64,000 nt of DNA from Bryobacterales bacterium (lineage in GTDB: Bacteria; Acidobacteriota; Terriglobia; Bryobacterales; Bryobacteraceae), in assembly GCA_016789755.1 (NCBI GenBank), contig JAEUQG010000356.1, positions 1 through 64,000 of the forward strand, written 5' to 3'. Both the position numbers and the translations under genes were made by a program. Shown here one piece after another: positions 25,943 through 34,262 of this stretch. The notes beneath the pieces are model-generated. The model made no database searches and had not been told where the DNA came from. It saw only the letters and a list, made by a program, of their open reading frames with translations. How positions within the stretch are numbered: the stretch's first letter is position 1; the number at the start of each line of letters is the position of its first letter.

Positions 25943-27292
25943 ATGCAGATTGATTCGCAGTTGACCCCGCGGGCGCTGGCTCCGCGCCTTCAGGATGTGT
26001 TCGAGCAGGCCGGCAGGAAGATTCGTTCCTTGGAGAACGGATGGGATCCGGCCTCGGGTTCGCCGGTGTTTACGGTGAACGGCAAGTACACCAGCCGCGG
26101 ATGGACAGAATGGACGCAGGGCTTTCAGTTTGGCTCGGCGATTCTGCAGTTCGACGCGACGGGGGATGCGGATTTTCTGGAGATCGGGCGGTCGCGGACG
26201 GTTGGTGTGATGGCGCCGCATATCACGCACATCGGCGTGCACGATCACGGGTTCAACAACGTCAGCACGTATGGGAATCTGTTGCGTCTGATGGTGGAGG
26301 GCAGGACAGAGGCGAACGTCTGGGAACGGAACTTCTATGAACTGGCGCTGAAGTGTTCCGGCGCGGTGCAAGCGGCACGCTGGACCGCGCTGAAGGACGG
26401 CGGATTTATTCATTCCTTCAACGGGCCGCATTCGCTATTTGTGGATACGATTCGCACGGTGCGGGCGCTGGCGTGCGGGCACCGGTTGGGGCATGCGCTG
26501 CTGGGTGAGAACGACAGGAGGTTTTCGCTGCTGGACCGTTTGTTGCAGCATGCACAGGCCACGGCGAGGTATTCGGGGTACTACGGGGAAGGGCGCGATG
26601 CCTACGACAGTCGGGGGCGGGTGGCGCAAGAAAGCGTATTCAATACGAACGATGGGAACTACCGGTGTCCGAATTCGCAGCAGGGGTACTCGCCGTTTTC
26701 GACGTGGACGCGCGGGCTGGCGTGGGCGATGTTGGGCTTCGCGGAGGAACTGGAGTTTCTGGAAACGGTGAGCGATGGGGAGTTGGAGGCGCATGGCGGG
26801 CGCGCGGCGGTGGTGGCGTGGATGAAGAAGGCCGCTGAGGCGACTTGCGATTTTTACATCGAAAACACGGCAGCGGATGGGATTCCGTATTGGGATACGG
26901 GGGCTCCCGGTTTGGCGGGTTTGGGTGAATGGCGAGTGAAGGCGGCGGATCCGTTCAACGATTGCGAGCCGGTGGATGCGTCGGCGGCGGCGATTGCGGC
27001 GCAGGGTTTGTTGCGGCTGGGGAGGTATACGGGGGATGCGCGCTACTGGCAGGCGGGGTTGTCAGTGTGCCGGACGCTGTTCGCGGAGCCTTATTTGAGC
27101 ACGGCGGAAGGTCACCAAGGGTTGCTGCTGCATGCGGTGTATCACCGTCCCAATGGTTGGGATGCCGTGCCGGCAGGGCACAGGGCGCCTTGCGGAGAAT
27201 CGTGCATGTGGGGCGACTATCATCTAATGGAAACGGCTCTGTATTTGATGCGAGTGGTGGAAGACAAGCCATATTTGACCTTCTGGGCGTGA
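25943..27292 (+). CDS. glycoside hydrolase family 88-type unsaturated uronyl hydrolase
   Basis: 449 residues of an (alpha/alpha)6 barrel. HVHDHGFNN near residues 98-106 carries an Asp where GH88/GH105 enzymes have one of their catalytic acids, and FVDTIRT near 165 matches the second. Aromatic and His-rich stretches (FSTWTRGLAWA, APCGESCMWGDYHLME) line the groove. No signal peptide is visible, so it is likely cytoplasmic, as GH88 enzymes usually are. They remove the 4,5-unsaturated uronic acid left by polysaccharide lyases. The neighbouring sulfatase suggests a sulfated uronic-acid glycan. Confidence 0.82.
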   Translation: MQIDSQLTPRALAPRLQDVFEQAGRKIRSLENGWDPASGSPVFTVNGKYTSRGWTEWTQGFQFGSAILQFDATGDADFLEIGRSRTVGVMAPHITHIGVHDHGFNNVSTYGNLLRLMVEGRTEANVWERNFYELALKCSGAVQAARWTALKDGGFIHSFNGPHSLFVDTIRTVRALACGHRLGHALLGENDRRFSLLDRLLQHAQATARYSGYYGEGRDAYDSRGRVAQESVFNTNDGNYRCPNSQQGYSPFSTWTRGLAWAMLGFAEELEFLETVSDGELEAHGGRAAVVAWMKKAAEATCDFYIENTAADGIPYWDTGAPGLAGLGEWRVKAADPFNDCEPVDASAAAIAAQGLLRLGRYTGDARYWQAGLSVCRTLFAEPYLSTAEGHQGLLLHAVYHRPNGWDAVPAGHRAPCGESCMWGDYHLMETALYLMRVVEDKPYLTFWA

Positions 27293-27305
27293 TACAACGG
27301 TGGGC

Positions 27306-28787
27306 ATGCAGCGGCGTGCTTTTCTTCAGACCTCATTGTCGGCTCCGGCAGCGGCACAGCCTGGGCTGAGCGAGCGGCCGAACATACTGTTGTTCTGCAC
27401 GGACCAGCAAAGGTTCGATACGATTCGAGCGCTGGGCAATGAGCACATCCGCACTCCTAACCTGGACCGGCTGGTGAGCGAAGGCGTGGCTTTTACGAAC
27501 GCGTATTGCCAGACTCCGATTTGCACGCCGAGCCGAGCTTCTTTTCTAACAGGGTGCTACGCCAGTTCGTTGCATGTGAACCGGAACGGGAATGCATACT
27601 TTCCGGCGCAGCATGTGCCGAAACTAATCTCACGAATCTTGAGCGAAGCCGGCTACGACTGTGCGATGGTGGGCAAGTTCCATCTATCCTCATCGTACAA
27701 GCGGGTGGAACCACGGTTGCACGACGGGTACCGGTTCTTCGAGTGGAGCCACGGGCCACGGAACGATTGGCCCGTGGAAGAACACAGTTACGTGCGTTGG
27801 TTGCGCGATCAGGGGGTGGATTTTCAGACAGCGTACGGTGCACGGCAGTTTCCGGACCGGCCGAAGGAGTTCAACGCAGGGATTGCCGCGGCGCATCATG
27901 AGGGGCGCTGGTGCGCTGATTACGCCTGTTCCTGGATTGCGGGGAAGCTGGCTGCTCCGTGGTTCATTACGGTGAATACGTATGCGCCGCATCCCCCCTT
28001 CCACCCGCCTCCGGAGTTTCTGGAGCGGATGGATCCGGCGCGGATGCCGCTGCCGTTGTGGGGGCCGCAGGATGCGGAGAATCAGGCCCGTTTCGCTCGA
28101 GTGGATTTTCAATCGAAGCCGCGCGATCCGTCGTCGTATCCGAGCCGGATGATGAAGGCGGCCTATTACGCGCAGGTGGAATTCATCGACGATTGCTTCG
28201 GACGGGTGTACAAAGCGCTGGAGGCTTCCGGGCAGTTGGAAAACACTCTGATTGTATTCACGTCGGACCACGGAGAAACCATGGGAGATCATGGCCTGAC
28301 GCACAAAGGGTGCCGGTTTTACGAGGGGCTGAGTCATGTGCCGTTCATTGTGTCTTGGCCGAAGCGGGTACGGAAGGGCATGCGCAGCGCGGCGCTGGTG
28401 GAGTTGACGGATATCGTTCCGACGCTGCTGGAAGCCGCGGGTTTGCCGTTGCCGCCGTATTTGCATGGGAAGTCGCTGATGCCTATTGCCAGCGGGAAAG
28501 ACGATGGCGCGAAGTTGCGGGAATTTGCGCGCAGCGAATATCACGATGCGCTGCAGATGAAGGATGCCACGCATGCCAACATGCTGCGGAATGACCGGTA
28601 CAAACTGGTGCACTATCACGGCCACGCGTGGGGTGAACTGTACGATTTGGAAAAGGACCCGAATGAGTTTCGCAACTTGTGGGGGGAACGCGGGCATCTT
28701 GCGTTGCGGGCGGAACTGACCAGGCAGTTGTTCGACGCGGTGATGCTGACGACGGATGCGGGGCAGCCTCGGGTAGGGCCCATGTGA
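27306..28787 (+). CDS. type I sulfatase, exported
   Basis: 493 residues with a short Tat-like leader (MQRRAFLQTSLSAPAAA). The formylglycine site is C73-T-P-S-R, followed by ASFLTG. Metal-site residues are in NILLFCTDQQR near the N-terminus and TSDHGETMGDHGL near residue 320. The C-terminal part (KLVHYHGHAWGELYDLEKDPNE) is standard for the family. A cognate FGE would be needed elsewhere. Acts on sulfated sugars, probably with the upstream GH88. TACAAC lies 7 nt before the ATG, so an internal promoter is possible; GTG 27300 is an alternative start. Confidence 0.9.
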   Translation: MQRRAFLQTSLSAPAAAQPGLSERPNILLFCTDQQRFDTIRALGNEHIRTPNLDRLVSEGVAFTNAYCQTPICTPSRASFLTGCYASSLHVNRNGNAYFPAQHVPKLISRILSEAGYDCAMVGKFHLSSSYKRVEPRLHDGYRFFEWSHGPRNDWPVEEHSYVRWLRDQGVDFQTAYGARQFPDRPKEFNAGIAAAHHEGRWCADYACSWIAGKLAAPWFITVNTYAPHPPFHPPPEFLERMDPARMPLPLWGPQDAENQARFARVDFQSKPRDPSSYPSRMMKAAYYAQVEFIDDCFGRVYKALEASGQLENTLIVFTSDHGETMGDHGLTHKGCRFYEGLSHVPFIVSWPKRVRKGMRSAALVELTDIVPTLLEAAGLPLPPYLHGKSLMPIASGKDDGAKLREFARSEYHDALQMKDATHANMLRNDRYKLVHYHGHAWGELYDLEKDPNEFRNLWGERGHLALRAELTRQLFDAVMLTTDAGQPRVGPM

Positions 28788-30145
28788 TGGTAGACCAGGT
28801 TGCCGCCTACATGGCGGGGCACGGGATGGTGCGGCGCGGGGAGAAGGTCGGCGTGGCTGTGAGCGGGGGGGCGGATTCGATGTGTTTATTCCATGCGTTG
28901 CTGGAATTGCGCCCGCGATGGGATCTCGAACTGCACGTGCTCCATGTGAATCATGGGTTACGGGGGGAGGCCTCGGATGCCGACGAGCGCTTTGTCGTGG
29001 CGGCTTCGAAGTCATGGGATGTGCCTGTGCATGTGCGGCGGGTGACGGTGCCGGCAGGGGAGAATCTGGAGCAGGCGGCACGGACAGCGCGGCTGACTTT
29101 CTTCCGGGAGATGCGGCAATTGGTGGACAGGGTGGCAACGGGGCATACGTTGAACGATCAGGCTGAGACCGTGCTCTTCCGGTTTCTGCGAGGGACGGGA
29201 CCGTCGGGGTTGACAGGGATTCTACCGTCTACGGCGGACGGGTTGATCCGGCCGTTGCTGTCCGTGAGCCGGGCCGAGGTGGAAGGGTTTCTGCGGGAAA
29301 AAGGCGTTGGGTGGCGGACGGATGAGACCAACCGGGAACGGAATTTTGTCCGGAACCGGATTCGTCTGGACCTTCTGCCCCTGCTGGAACGGGTCTACAA
29401 TCCGGGGGTTATCGGTCAACTGGCACAGACGGCGGACATCGCGCGCGAGGAGGAGGGTTTCTGGAAGGGGTACCTGACGCGGTACGAAGTGAGGTTAGTT
29501 CAAGGCGCGGTGGTGCTGGGTACCGATGTGCTGGCGATGGAAGGCAGAGCTGTGGCGCGGCGGCTGGTGCGGGAGGCAATCCAACAGGTGAAGGGGGATC
29601 TGCGGGAGATTGAGTATAAGCATGTGGAGGCGGCGTTGCGGCTGGCAACGCAGAAGGAGGGATCGGGGCGGCTGCAACTGCCCGGCGTGGATGTGTTCCG
29701 GTCATTCGATCGGGTGCGAATTGCGCGGCTGGGGGATTATGCTCGGGAGCGGCGCGCGGTTTCGATGCCGCTGGGGGTGCCTGGGGAGATACATCTACCC
29801 GAAGGTGGTGTGCGGCTCCGCGCCACCCTGGTGGACGGGTATAATGAGGATCAGGCGGAAACTACCAGTTGCAACTTGCTGGATTGGGACCGGATCGAGG
29901 GGCCGTTGACCGCGCGCTACTGGCTACCGGGGGATGGTTATCATCCGGCGGGCTCGGCAAGAGCGCAGAAGATCAAAGATTTGTTTCAGTTACACAGGGT
30001 TCCCTTATGGGAACGGCGGTTTTGGCCGATGGTAGAATCAAGCCAGGGTATTGTGTGGACGCGGCGGTTCGGAGCGGCACGGTTCGCTTCGGCTGGGCCG
30101 GCCACTGCTCGCGCGCTGCAAATTGATGAATTATCCGATGACTAG
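28787..30145 (+). CDS. tilS: tRNA(Ile)-lysidine synthase
   Basis: 452 residues. The ATP-pyrophosphatase P-loop SGGADS is at 26-31, followed by LHVLHVNHGLRG, VATGHTLNDQAETVLFRFLRG and RPLLSVSRAEV, all TilS hallmarks; the C-terminal domain of the long TilS form is present. It puts lysine on C34 of the AUA-reading tRNA, an essential step. The ATG overlaps the sulfatase stop by one base (TGATG), an odd pairing of a house-keeping gene with a glycan operon. Confidence 0.95.
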   Translation: MVDQVAAYMAGHGMVRRGEKVGVAVSGGADSMCLFHALLELRPRWDLELHVLHVNHGLRGEASDADERFVVAASKSWDVPVHVRRVTVPAGENLEQAARTARLTFFREMRQLVDRVATGHTLNDQAETVLFRFLRGTGPSGLTGILPSTADGLIRPLLSVSRAEVEGFLREKGVGWRTDETNRERNFVRNRIRLDLLPLLERVYNPGVIGQLAQTADIAREEEGFWKGYLTRYEVRLVQGAVVLGTDVLAMEGRAVARRLVREAIQQVKGDLREIEYKHVEAALRLATQKEGSGRLQLPGVDVFRSFDRVRIARLGDYARERRAVSMPLGVPGEIHLPEGGVRLRATLVDGYNEDQAETTSCNLLDWDRIEGPLTARYWLPGDGYHPAGSARAQKIKDLFQLHRVPLWERRFWPMVESSQGIVWTRRFGAARFASAGPATARALQIDELSDD

Positions 30146-30222
30146 TGGAATCAAACCGGCTCGAACTTGCGTCTATAAAAGTAGTTGCGCGCGTGTGTGC
30201 GATCGTTTGATTAGGGAGAATC

Positions 30223-32121
30223 ATGAATTCCAACGTTAAGACCGCAATCTTCTGGGTGGTGCTGATCTGCGTCGCCGTCCTGCTGTGGACGGTGGTGAAG
30301 CACGGCAAGAACAAGCCGCCCGCCAATCTTACCTTCTCCCAATTCCTCTATCAGGTGGAATCCGGGAAGGTGAAGAAGGTGACCATCGCGGGCAATGACG
30401 TGTCCGGCGAACTGAGTGACGACAACCAGTTCCGGACGACGGTTCCTCTGAACTATCCCGATCTCTACAAGCAACTGCGCGATAAGAATGTCGGCATGGA
30501 GATCAAGGAAGCCGGGACAAGCAACTGGGTTTCCATCCTGATGAACGTCGTGCCTTTCGTGCTGCTGCTGGCATTTTGGATCTTCATGATGCGGCAGATG
30601 CAAAGCGGTGGAAACAAGGCGCTTTCTTTCGGCAAGAGCCGGGCTCGACTGCATTCCTCGCAGCAGAAGAAGGTGACGTTCAAGGATGTCGCCGGTGTAG
30701 ATGAGGCGAAGGAAGAGCTTCAGGAGATCATTGAGTTTTTGCGCGAGCCGGCGAAATTTCAGAAGCTGGGCGGACGAATTCCGAAAGGCGTGCTGCTGAT
30801 CGGGTCGCCGGGAACTGGTAAGACGTTGCTGGCGCGGGCGATCGCGGGCGAAGCGAATGTGCCCTTTTTCTCGATTTCCGGTTCGGATTTCGTGGAGATG
30901 TTCGTGGGCGTCGGGGCTAGCCGCGTGCGCGATTTGTTCGAACAGGGCAAGAAGAACGCTCCATGCATCATTTTCATCGATGAAATCGATGCCGTGGGCC
31001 GTCATCGCGGAGCCGGACTGGGCGGCGGGCACGATGAGCGCGAACAGACTCTGAACCAGTTGCTTGTGGAAATGGACGGCTTCGAGTCGAACGAAGGCGT
31101 AATTCTTGTGGCCGCGACGAACCGGCCTGACGTGCTGGATCCGGCGCTGCTGCGGCCCGGGCGTTTCGACAGGCGCGTGGTAGTGGATCTGCCGGACGTG
31201 CGCGGGCGCGAGAGCATCCTGAAGGTTCATACAAAGAAGATTCCGTTGGGCGACGATGTGGAGTTGAGCGTGATCGCGCGTGGTACGCCCCGTTTTGCCG
31301 GGGCCGATTTGGCCAACCTGGTGAACGAAGCGGCGTTGATTGCGGCACGTCAGAATCGCAAGGTCGTGACGATGATCGACTTTGAGATGGCGAAGGACAA
31401 GGTGCTGATGGGGGTGGAACGCAAGAGCCGCATCATCAGCGACGAAGAGAAGAAGCACACCGCCTATCACGAAGCGGGCCACGCCTTGGTGGCTGCGAAG
31501 ATTCCGCAGGCCGTTCCGCTGCACAAGGTGACCATCATTCCCCGCGGCATGGCGCTGGGCTTGACCATGTTTCTGCCGGAAGGCGACCAGGTGGATTACA
31601 CCAAGGAGCAGGCGGAAGCACAAATCGCCGTAGGCATGGCGGGACGCATCGCCGATGAGATCTTCTGCAATATGAAGAGCGCCGGCGCGAGCAACGATAT
31701 CGAGCGGGCCACGGAACTGGCTCGCAAGATGGTTTGCGAGTGGGGGATGAGCGATCTTGGGCCGCTGAGCTTCGGCAAGAAGGACGAGCAGATCTTCCTT
31801 GGCCGGGAAATCAACACGCACCGCGACTACAGCGAGTCGACCGCGATGAAGATTGACGACGAGGTGCGGTCGCTGGTGCAGAATGGCTACGACCGGGCGC
31901 GGGCGATCATTGAGAATCACCGGGAAGCCATGGTCCGCGTTGCCGAGGCGTTGCTGGAGCGGGAAGTGCTGGACGCGAATCAGGTGCGGTTGCTAATCGA
32001 CGGTGAATCCATCGGTCCGGTGCGGACGTCCGGCGATGGGAAGCCGCAGCCGGCGGTGCGTCCTGAAGGCGGGCTTCGCGTGCCCGGTTTGATGGAAGGC
32101 GCCGGCCCGCAACCCGCGTGA
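30223..32121 (+). CDS. ftsH: ATP-dependent zinc metalloprotease FtsH
   Basis: 632 residues, full length. Two transmembrane helices (residues 7-24 and about 105-125) flank a small periplasmic domain. AAA+ module: Walker A GSPGTGKT at 193-200, Walker [15 protein letters not shown] with [18 protein letters not shown]. Zinc site HEAGH at about 416-420. It degrades membrane proteins and short-lived regulators. Preceded by a 77 bp gap with AGGGAG before the ATG. The HAD gene downstream overlaps by 4 nt. In many bacteria tilS and ftsH are adjacent, as here. Confidence 0.97.
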   Translation: MNSNVKTAIFWVVLICVAVLLWTVVKHGKNKPPANLTFSQFLYQVESGKVKKVTIAGNDVSGELSDDNQFRTTVPLNYPDLYKQLRDKNVGMEIKEAGTSNWVSILMNVVPFVLLLAFWIFMMRQMQSGGNKALSFGKSRARLHSSQQKKVTFKDVAGVDEAKEELQEIIEFLREPAKFQKLGGRIPKGVLLIGSPGTGKTLLARAIAGEANVPFFSISGSDFVEMFVGVGASRVRDLFEQGKKNAPCIIFIDEIDAVGRHRGAGLGGGHDEREQTLNQLLVEMDGFESNEGVILVAATNRPDVLDPALLRPGRFDRRVVVDLPDVRGRESILKVHTKKIPLGDDVELSVIARGTPRFAGADLANLVNEAALIAARQNRKVVTMIDFEMAKDKVLMGVERKSRIISDEEKKHTAYHEAGHALVAAKIPQAVPLHKVTIIPRGMALGLTMFLPEGDQVDYTKEQAEAQIAVGMAGRIADEIFCNMKSAGASNDIERATELARKMVCEWGMSDLGPLSFGKKDEQIFLGREINTHRDYSESTAMKIDDEVRSLVQNGYDRARAIIENHREAMVRVAEALLEREVLDANQVRLLIDGESIGPVRTSGDGKPQPAVRPEGGLRVPGLMEGAGPQPA

Positions 32122-32762
32122 TTCCCGCGTTTCCTGTCTATTTGTTCGACGTTGACGGAACCTTGGTAGATTCCGCCGCGGATATTTGCGGCGCGGTGAG
32201 ACAGGCGTTGGAGGGTACGCGTGCGCGAGCGGTAGACGAGGCCTATTTGCGGCGGTACATCGGATACCACCTGTTCGATTTGTTCGAGGACCTGATTCCC
32301 GATGTGACCGGCCAGGAGAAGCAGGATCTGCTGGCCAAGTACCGGACGATTTATCTGGGTCGCGGTCATTCGTCTACGAAGCTGTATCCCGGAGTGCGGG
32401 AGGCGATGGCCCAGATTGGCGGGCGTAAATCGACAGCGACAACGAAGTCCACAGCCACCGTGAGATCGGTGTTGGATTTGTTCGGCCTGCTGCGGCATTT
32501 CGACCATGTGCAGGGGACGGATGGATTCCCGGCGAAACCGGCGCCCGATGTGATTCAGAAGTCACTGGAGGTGTTCGGGGTCCCCCCCGATCAGGTGCTC
32601 ATGGTGGGCGATGCGGCGACGGACATGGCGGCAGGACGTGCCGCGGGCGTAAAGATCTGCGCCGTGAGATGGGGATATGGCAACCACGCCGAGATGGCGG
32701 CATACGAACCGGATTACTGGATTGAGGATCTGGCGGAACTGGCGATCCGCCCGGTCGACTAA
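32118..32762 (+). CDS. HAD-superfamily phosphatase, phosphoglycolate phosphatase-like
   Basis: 214 residues. Motif [10 protein letters not shown] at 11-19 with the nucleophile Asp, a helical cap, the Lys in FPAKPAPD and the motif IV acids in [11 protein letters not shown]. This fits Gph-like or PpaX-like enzymes that detoxify phosphoglycolate or other small phosphates. The start is GTG, overlapping the ftsH stop (GTGA). Confidence 0.85.
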   Translation: MIPAFPVYLFDVDGTLVDSAADICGAVRQALEGTRARAVDEAYLRRYIGYHLFDLFEDLIPDVTGQEKQDLLAKYRTIYLGRGHSSTKLYPGVREAMAQIGGRKSTATTKSTATVRSVLDLFGLLRHFDHVQGTDGFPAKPAPDVIQKSLEVFGVPPDQVLMVGDAATDMAAGRAAGVKICAVRWGYGNHAEMAAYEPDYWIEDLAELAIRPVD

Positions 32763-32782
32763 CTGCCGGGCGCGGCGCTAAA

Positions 32783-33733
32783 TCAGCGCAGTCTTACCAT
32801 CCGTTCGGCGATCGCTTTTTCCAGACGCTGCTTGCGTTCCGCGGTGAGAGTGGGATCGCCGGCCAGCAGTTGCTGTGCCTTCGCGTTTGCGGTGCGCGCC
32901 TTTTCTTTGTTTCCGCCTGCTTCATAGGCCTCGGCGAGCGAATCCTGAGTGTTGGCGGAGTGCGGGTATGCCGTTGCGGACCATTCGAGCACGGCGATAG
33001 CCTGCTGCGGGTCGCCCTGCTGGAGCAGCGTGGCGGCCATCATATTCAAAGTGCTTTCTTTGACTACGGGAGCTGAGCGGTCGAGTTCCTGGGCTGCATT
33101 CAGCAATTGCCGAGGTGTCGCCTTTTTCTCTCGAATTTGGTGAAAAGCGCTGGCCGGCGAAGGCGCCGGAGCCTTGTAGGAAGACTTCACCGTGCCTTTC
33201 TTTTCGGCGATCGCGAGGGCAGTGGGATAGAACTGGACGAAGGTGTTTTCCACGGCGCCGTTGGGCGTGTGGCAAGAATGGCAACGCGAGTTCTGGCCGA
33301 ATTCCTTGGCCGTTTTCTTGAGCGCACGCATGCCTCCGGAGAAGTCGAAATAAGCCCATCCGGTGGAGTAGCGTTTGCTGTCCTTCACGGCCACTTCGAT
33401 GGCCGCTATATCGGTTTGATAGAAACCACCTTTGTTGATGGAGCCGTGCGAGGTGGAGTAGCGAATCTCCAGGACGAACATCGTGCCTTCGGGCCAACGG
33501 CCGGTTTGCTGGAATGAGGCGAAGGCGGATGGTGTGACGTAGACGTTATCGAACATGGGGTTTTCGAGCGCCATGGACGCGGCAGGCCCGTAGGTCATGC
33601 CGAGGCCGGTGGATAGGAAAACCCAGTTGCGGTAGTTTGCGGGAAAAGCCAGGTCTCCTTCTTCGGTGAACCGCGGCAGATCCGCGGCGTACGTCCCCGC
33701 GAAGCCCAGGAGCAAGATCAGCAGCAATCGCAT
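32783..33733 (-). CDS. cytochrome P460-type domain fused to TPR tail, periplasmic
   Basis: About 316 residues with signal peptide (MRLLLILLLGFAGTYA). The N-terminal half (FPANYRNWVFLSTG, MFVLEIRYSTSHGSINKGGFYQ and the single c-haem site CHSCH at 151-155) is cytochrome P460 family (PF16694). The C-terminal 130 residues are two or three TPR repeats (QQGDPQQAIAVLEWSATAYPHSANTQ). P460 enzymes oxidise hydroxylamine or detoxify NO; whether the haem-Lys cross-link is present cannot be seen. The TPR tail is an unusual addition. Confidence 0.85.
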   Translation of the reverse strand: MRLLLILLLGFAGTYAADLPRFTEEGDLAFPANYRNWVFLSTGLGMTYGPAASMALENPMFDNVYVTPSAFASFQQTGRWPEGTMFVLEIRYSTSHGSINKGGFYQTDIAAIEVAVKDSKRYSTGWAYFDFSGGMRALKKTAKEFGQNSRCHSCHTPNGAVENTFVQFYPTALAIAEKKGTVKSSYKAPAPSPASAFHQIREKKATPRQLLNAAQELDRSAPVVKESTLNMMAATLLQQGDPQQAIAVLEWSATAYPHSANTQDSLAEAYEAGGNKEKARTANAKAQQLLAGDPTLTAERKQRLEKAIAERMVRLR

Positions 33734-33883
33734 GGATACCAGGGTAGCTGGTTTCCTTGCTTGCGGCGATGGTCGTCGCGTCACACTTCCTTACGTCGAA
33801 TCTTACCGTTTCCAGGATGCGTCTTTGCCACATTGTCCAGTAACGGGCCTTCCACGGCACGGCTAGAACAAGGAGCCCTACAA

Positions 33884-34153
33884 ATGAAATCTGCGTACCC
33901 TTCAAGCCATCGTCATGGCAGCCACGGCAGGCGCCGCCTTCGCACAGGACCCAGTCAGTCTACGGAACGTCTCCCCCGGCGATTCCTATTTCCGCCGGGG
34001 AAGGCAATCCGAACGGCGTTACCACAGCCAGCGCCGCGAACTGGAGAGCGAATCGAATACCGTGTACGGGCGACGTCCAGTTTCAAAGGGCAAAGCCACA
34101 CAACGACAACTTTGACGCGGTCGATCACATTGGAAGAGCCGATGGATCGGTAG
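33884..34153 (+). pseudogene. possible frameshifted remnant of a secreted protein
   Basis: In the 529 bp gap before the GH116 gene, AAGGAG (33870-33875) stands 8 nt before an ATG at 33884, an ideal start. The reading frame from that ATG is not protein-like at first, but the +1 frame reads LRTLQAIVMAATAGAAFAQD, a convincing signal peptide with AFAQ cleavage site, and later the first frame looks plausible again (IEYRVRATSSFKG). One missing base near 33890 and one compensating change would restore a short exported protein. Could also be chance; there is no recognisable family. Confidence 0.25.
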
Positions 34154-34182
34154 CGGTTCGAGGACAACGTAGCTATGGAGGG

Positions 34183-34206
34183 AGGGAGTCAGGAGGCGTA
34201 CTCCCT
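34183..34206 (+). promoter_or_regulatory. inverted repeat upstream of the GH116 gene
   Basis: AGGGAGT (34183-34189) and ACTCCCT (34200-34206) form a perfect 7 bp inverted repeat with a 10 nt centre, about 57 nt before the GH116 start. A TTATACT -10-like hexamer follows at about 34214. Candidate operator or mRNA hairpin. Confidence 0.3.
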
Positions 34207-34262
34207 TGCGGGCGTTATACTGAAAGCGCCCTAGCAGTTCAGATCCATTCCGGAGGAACCAA

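Noticed and set aside
30211-31920. 569-codon frame antisense to ftsH
   Set aside because: Product of GC-rich codon structure opposite a certain gene.
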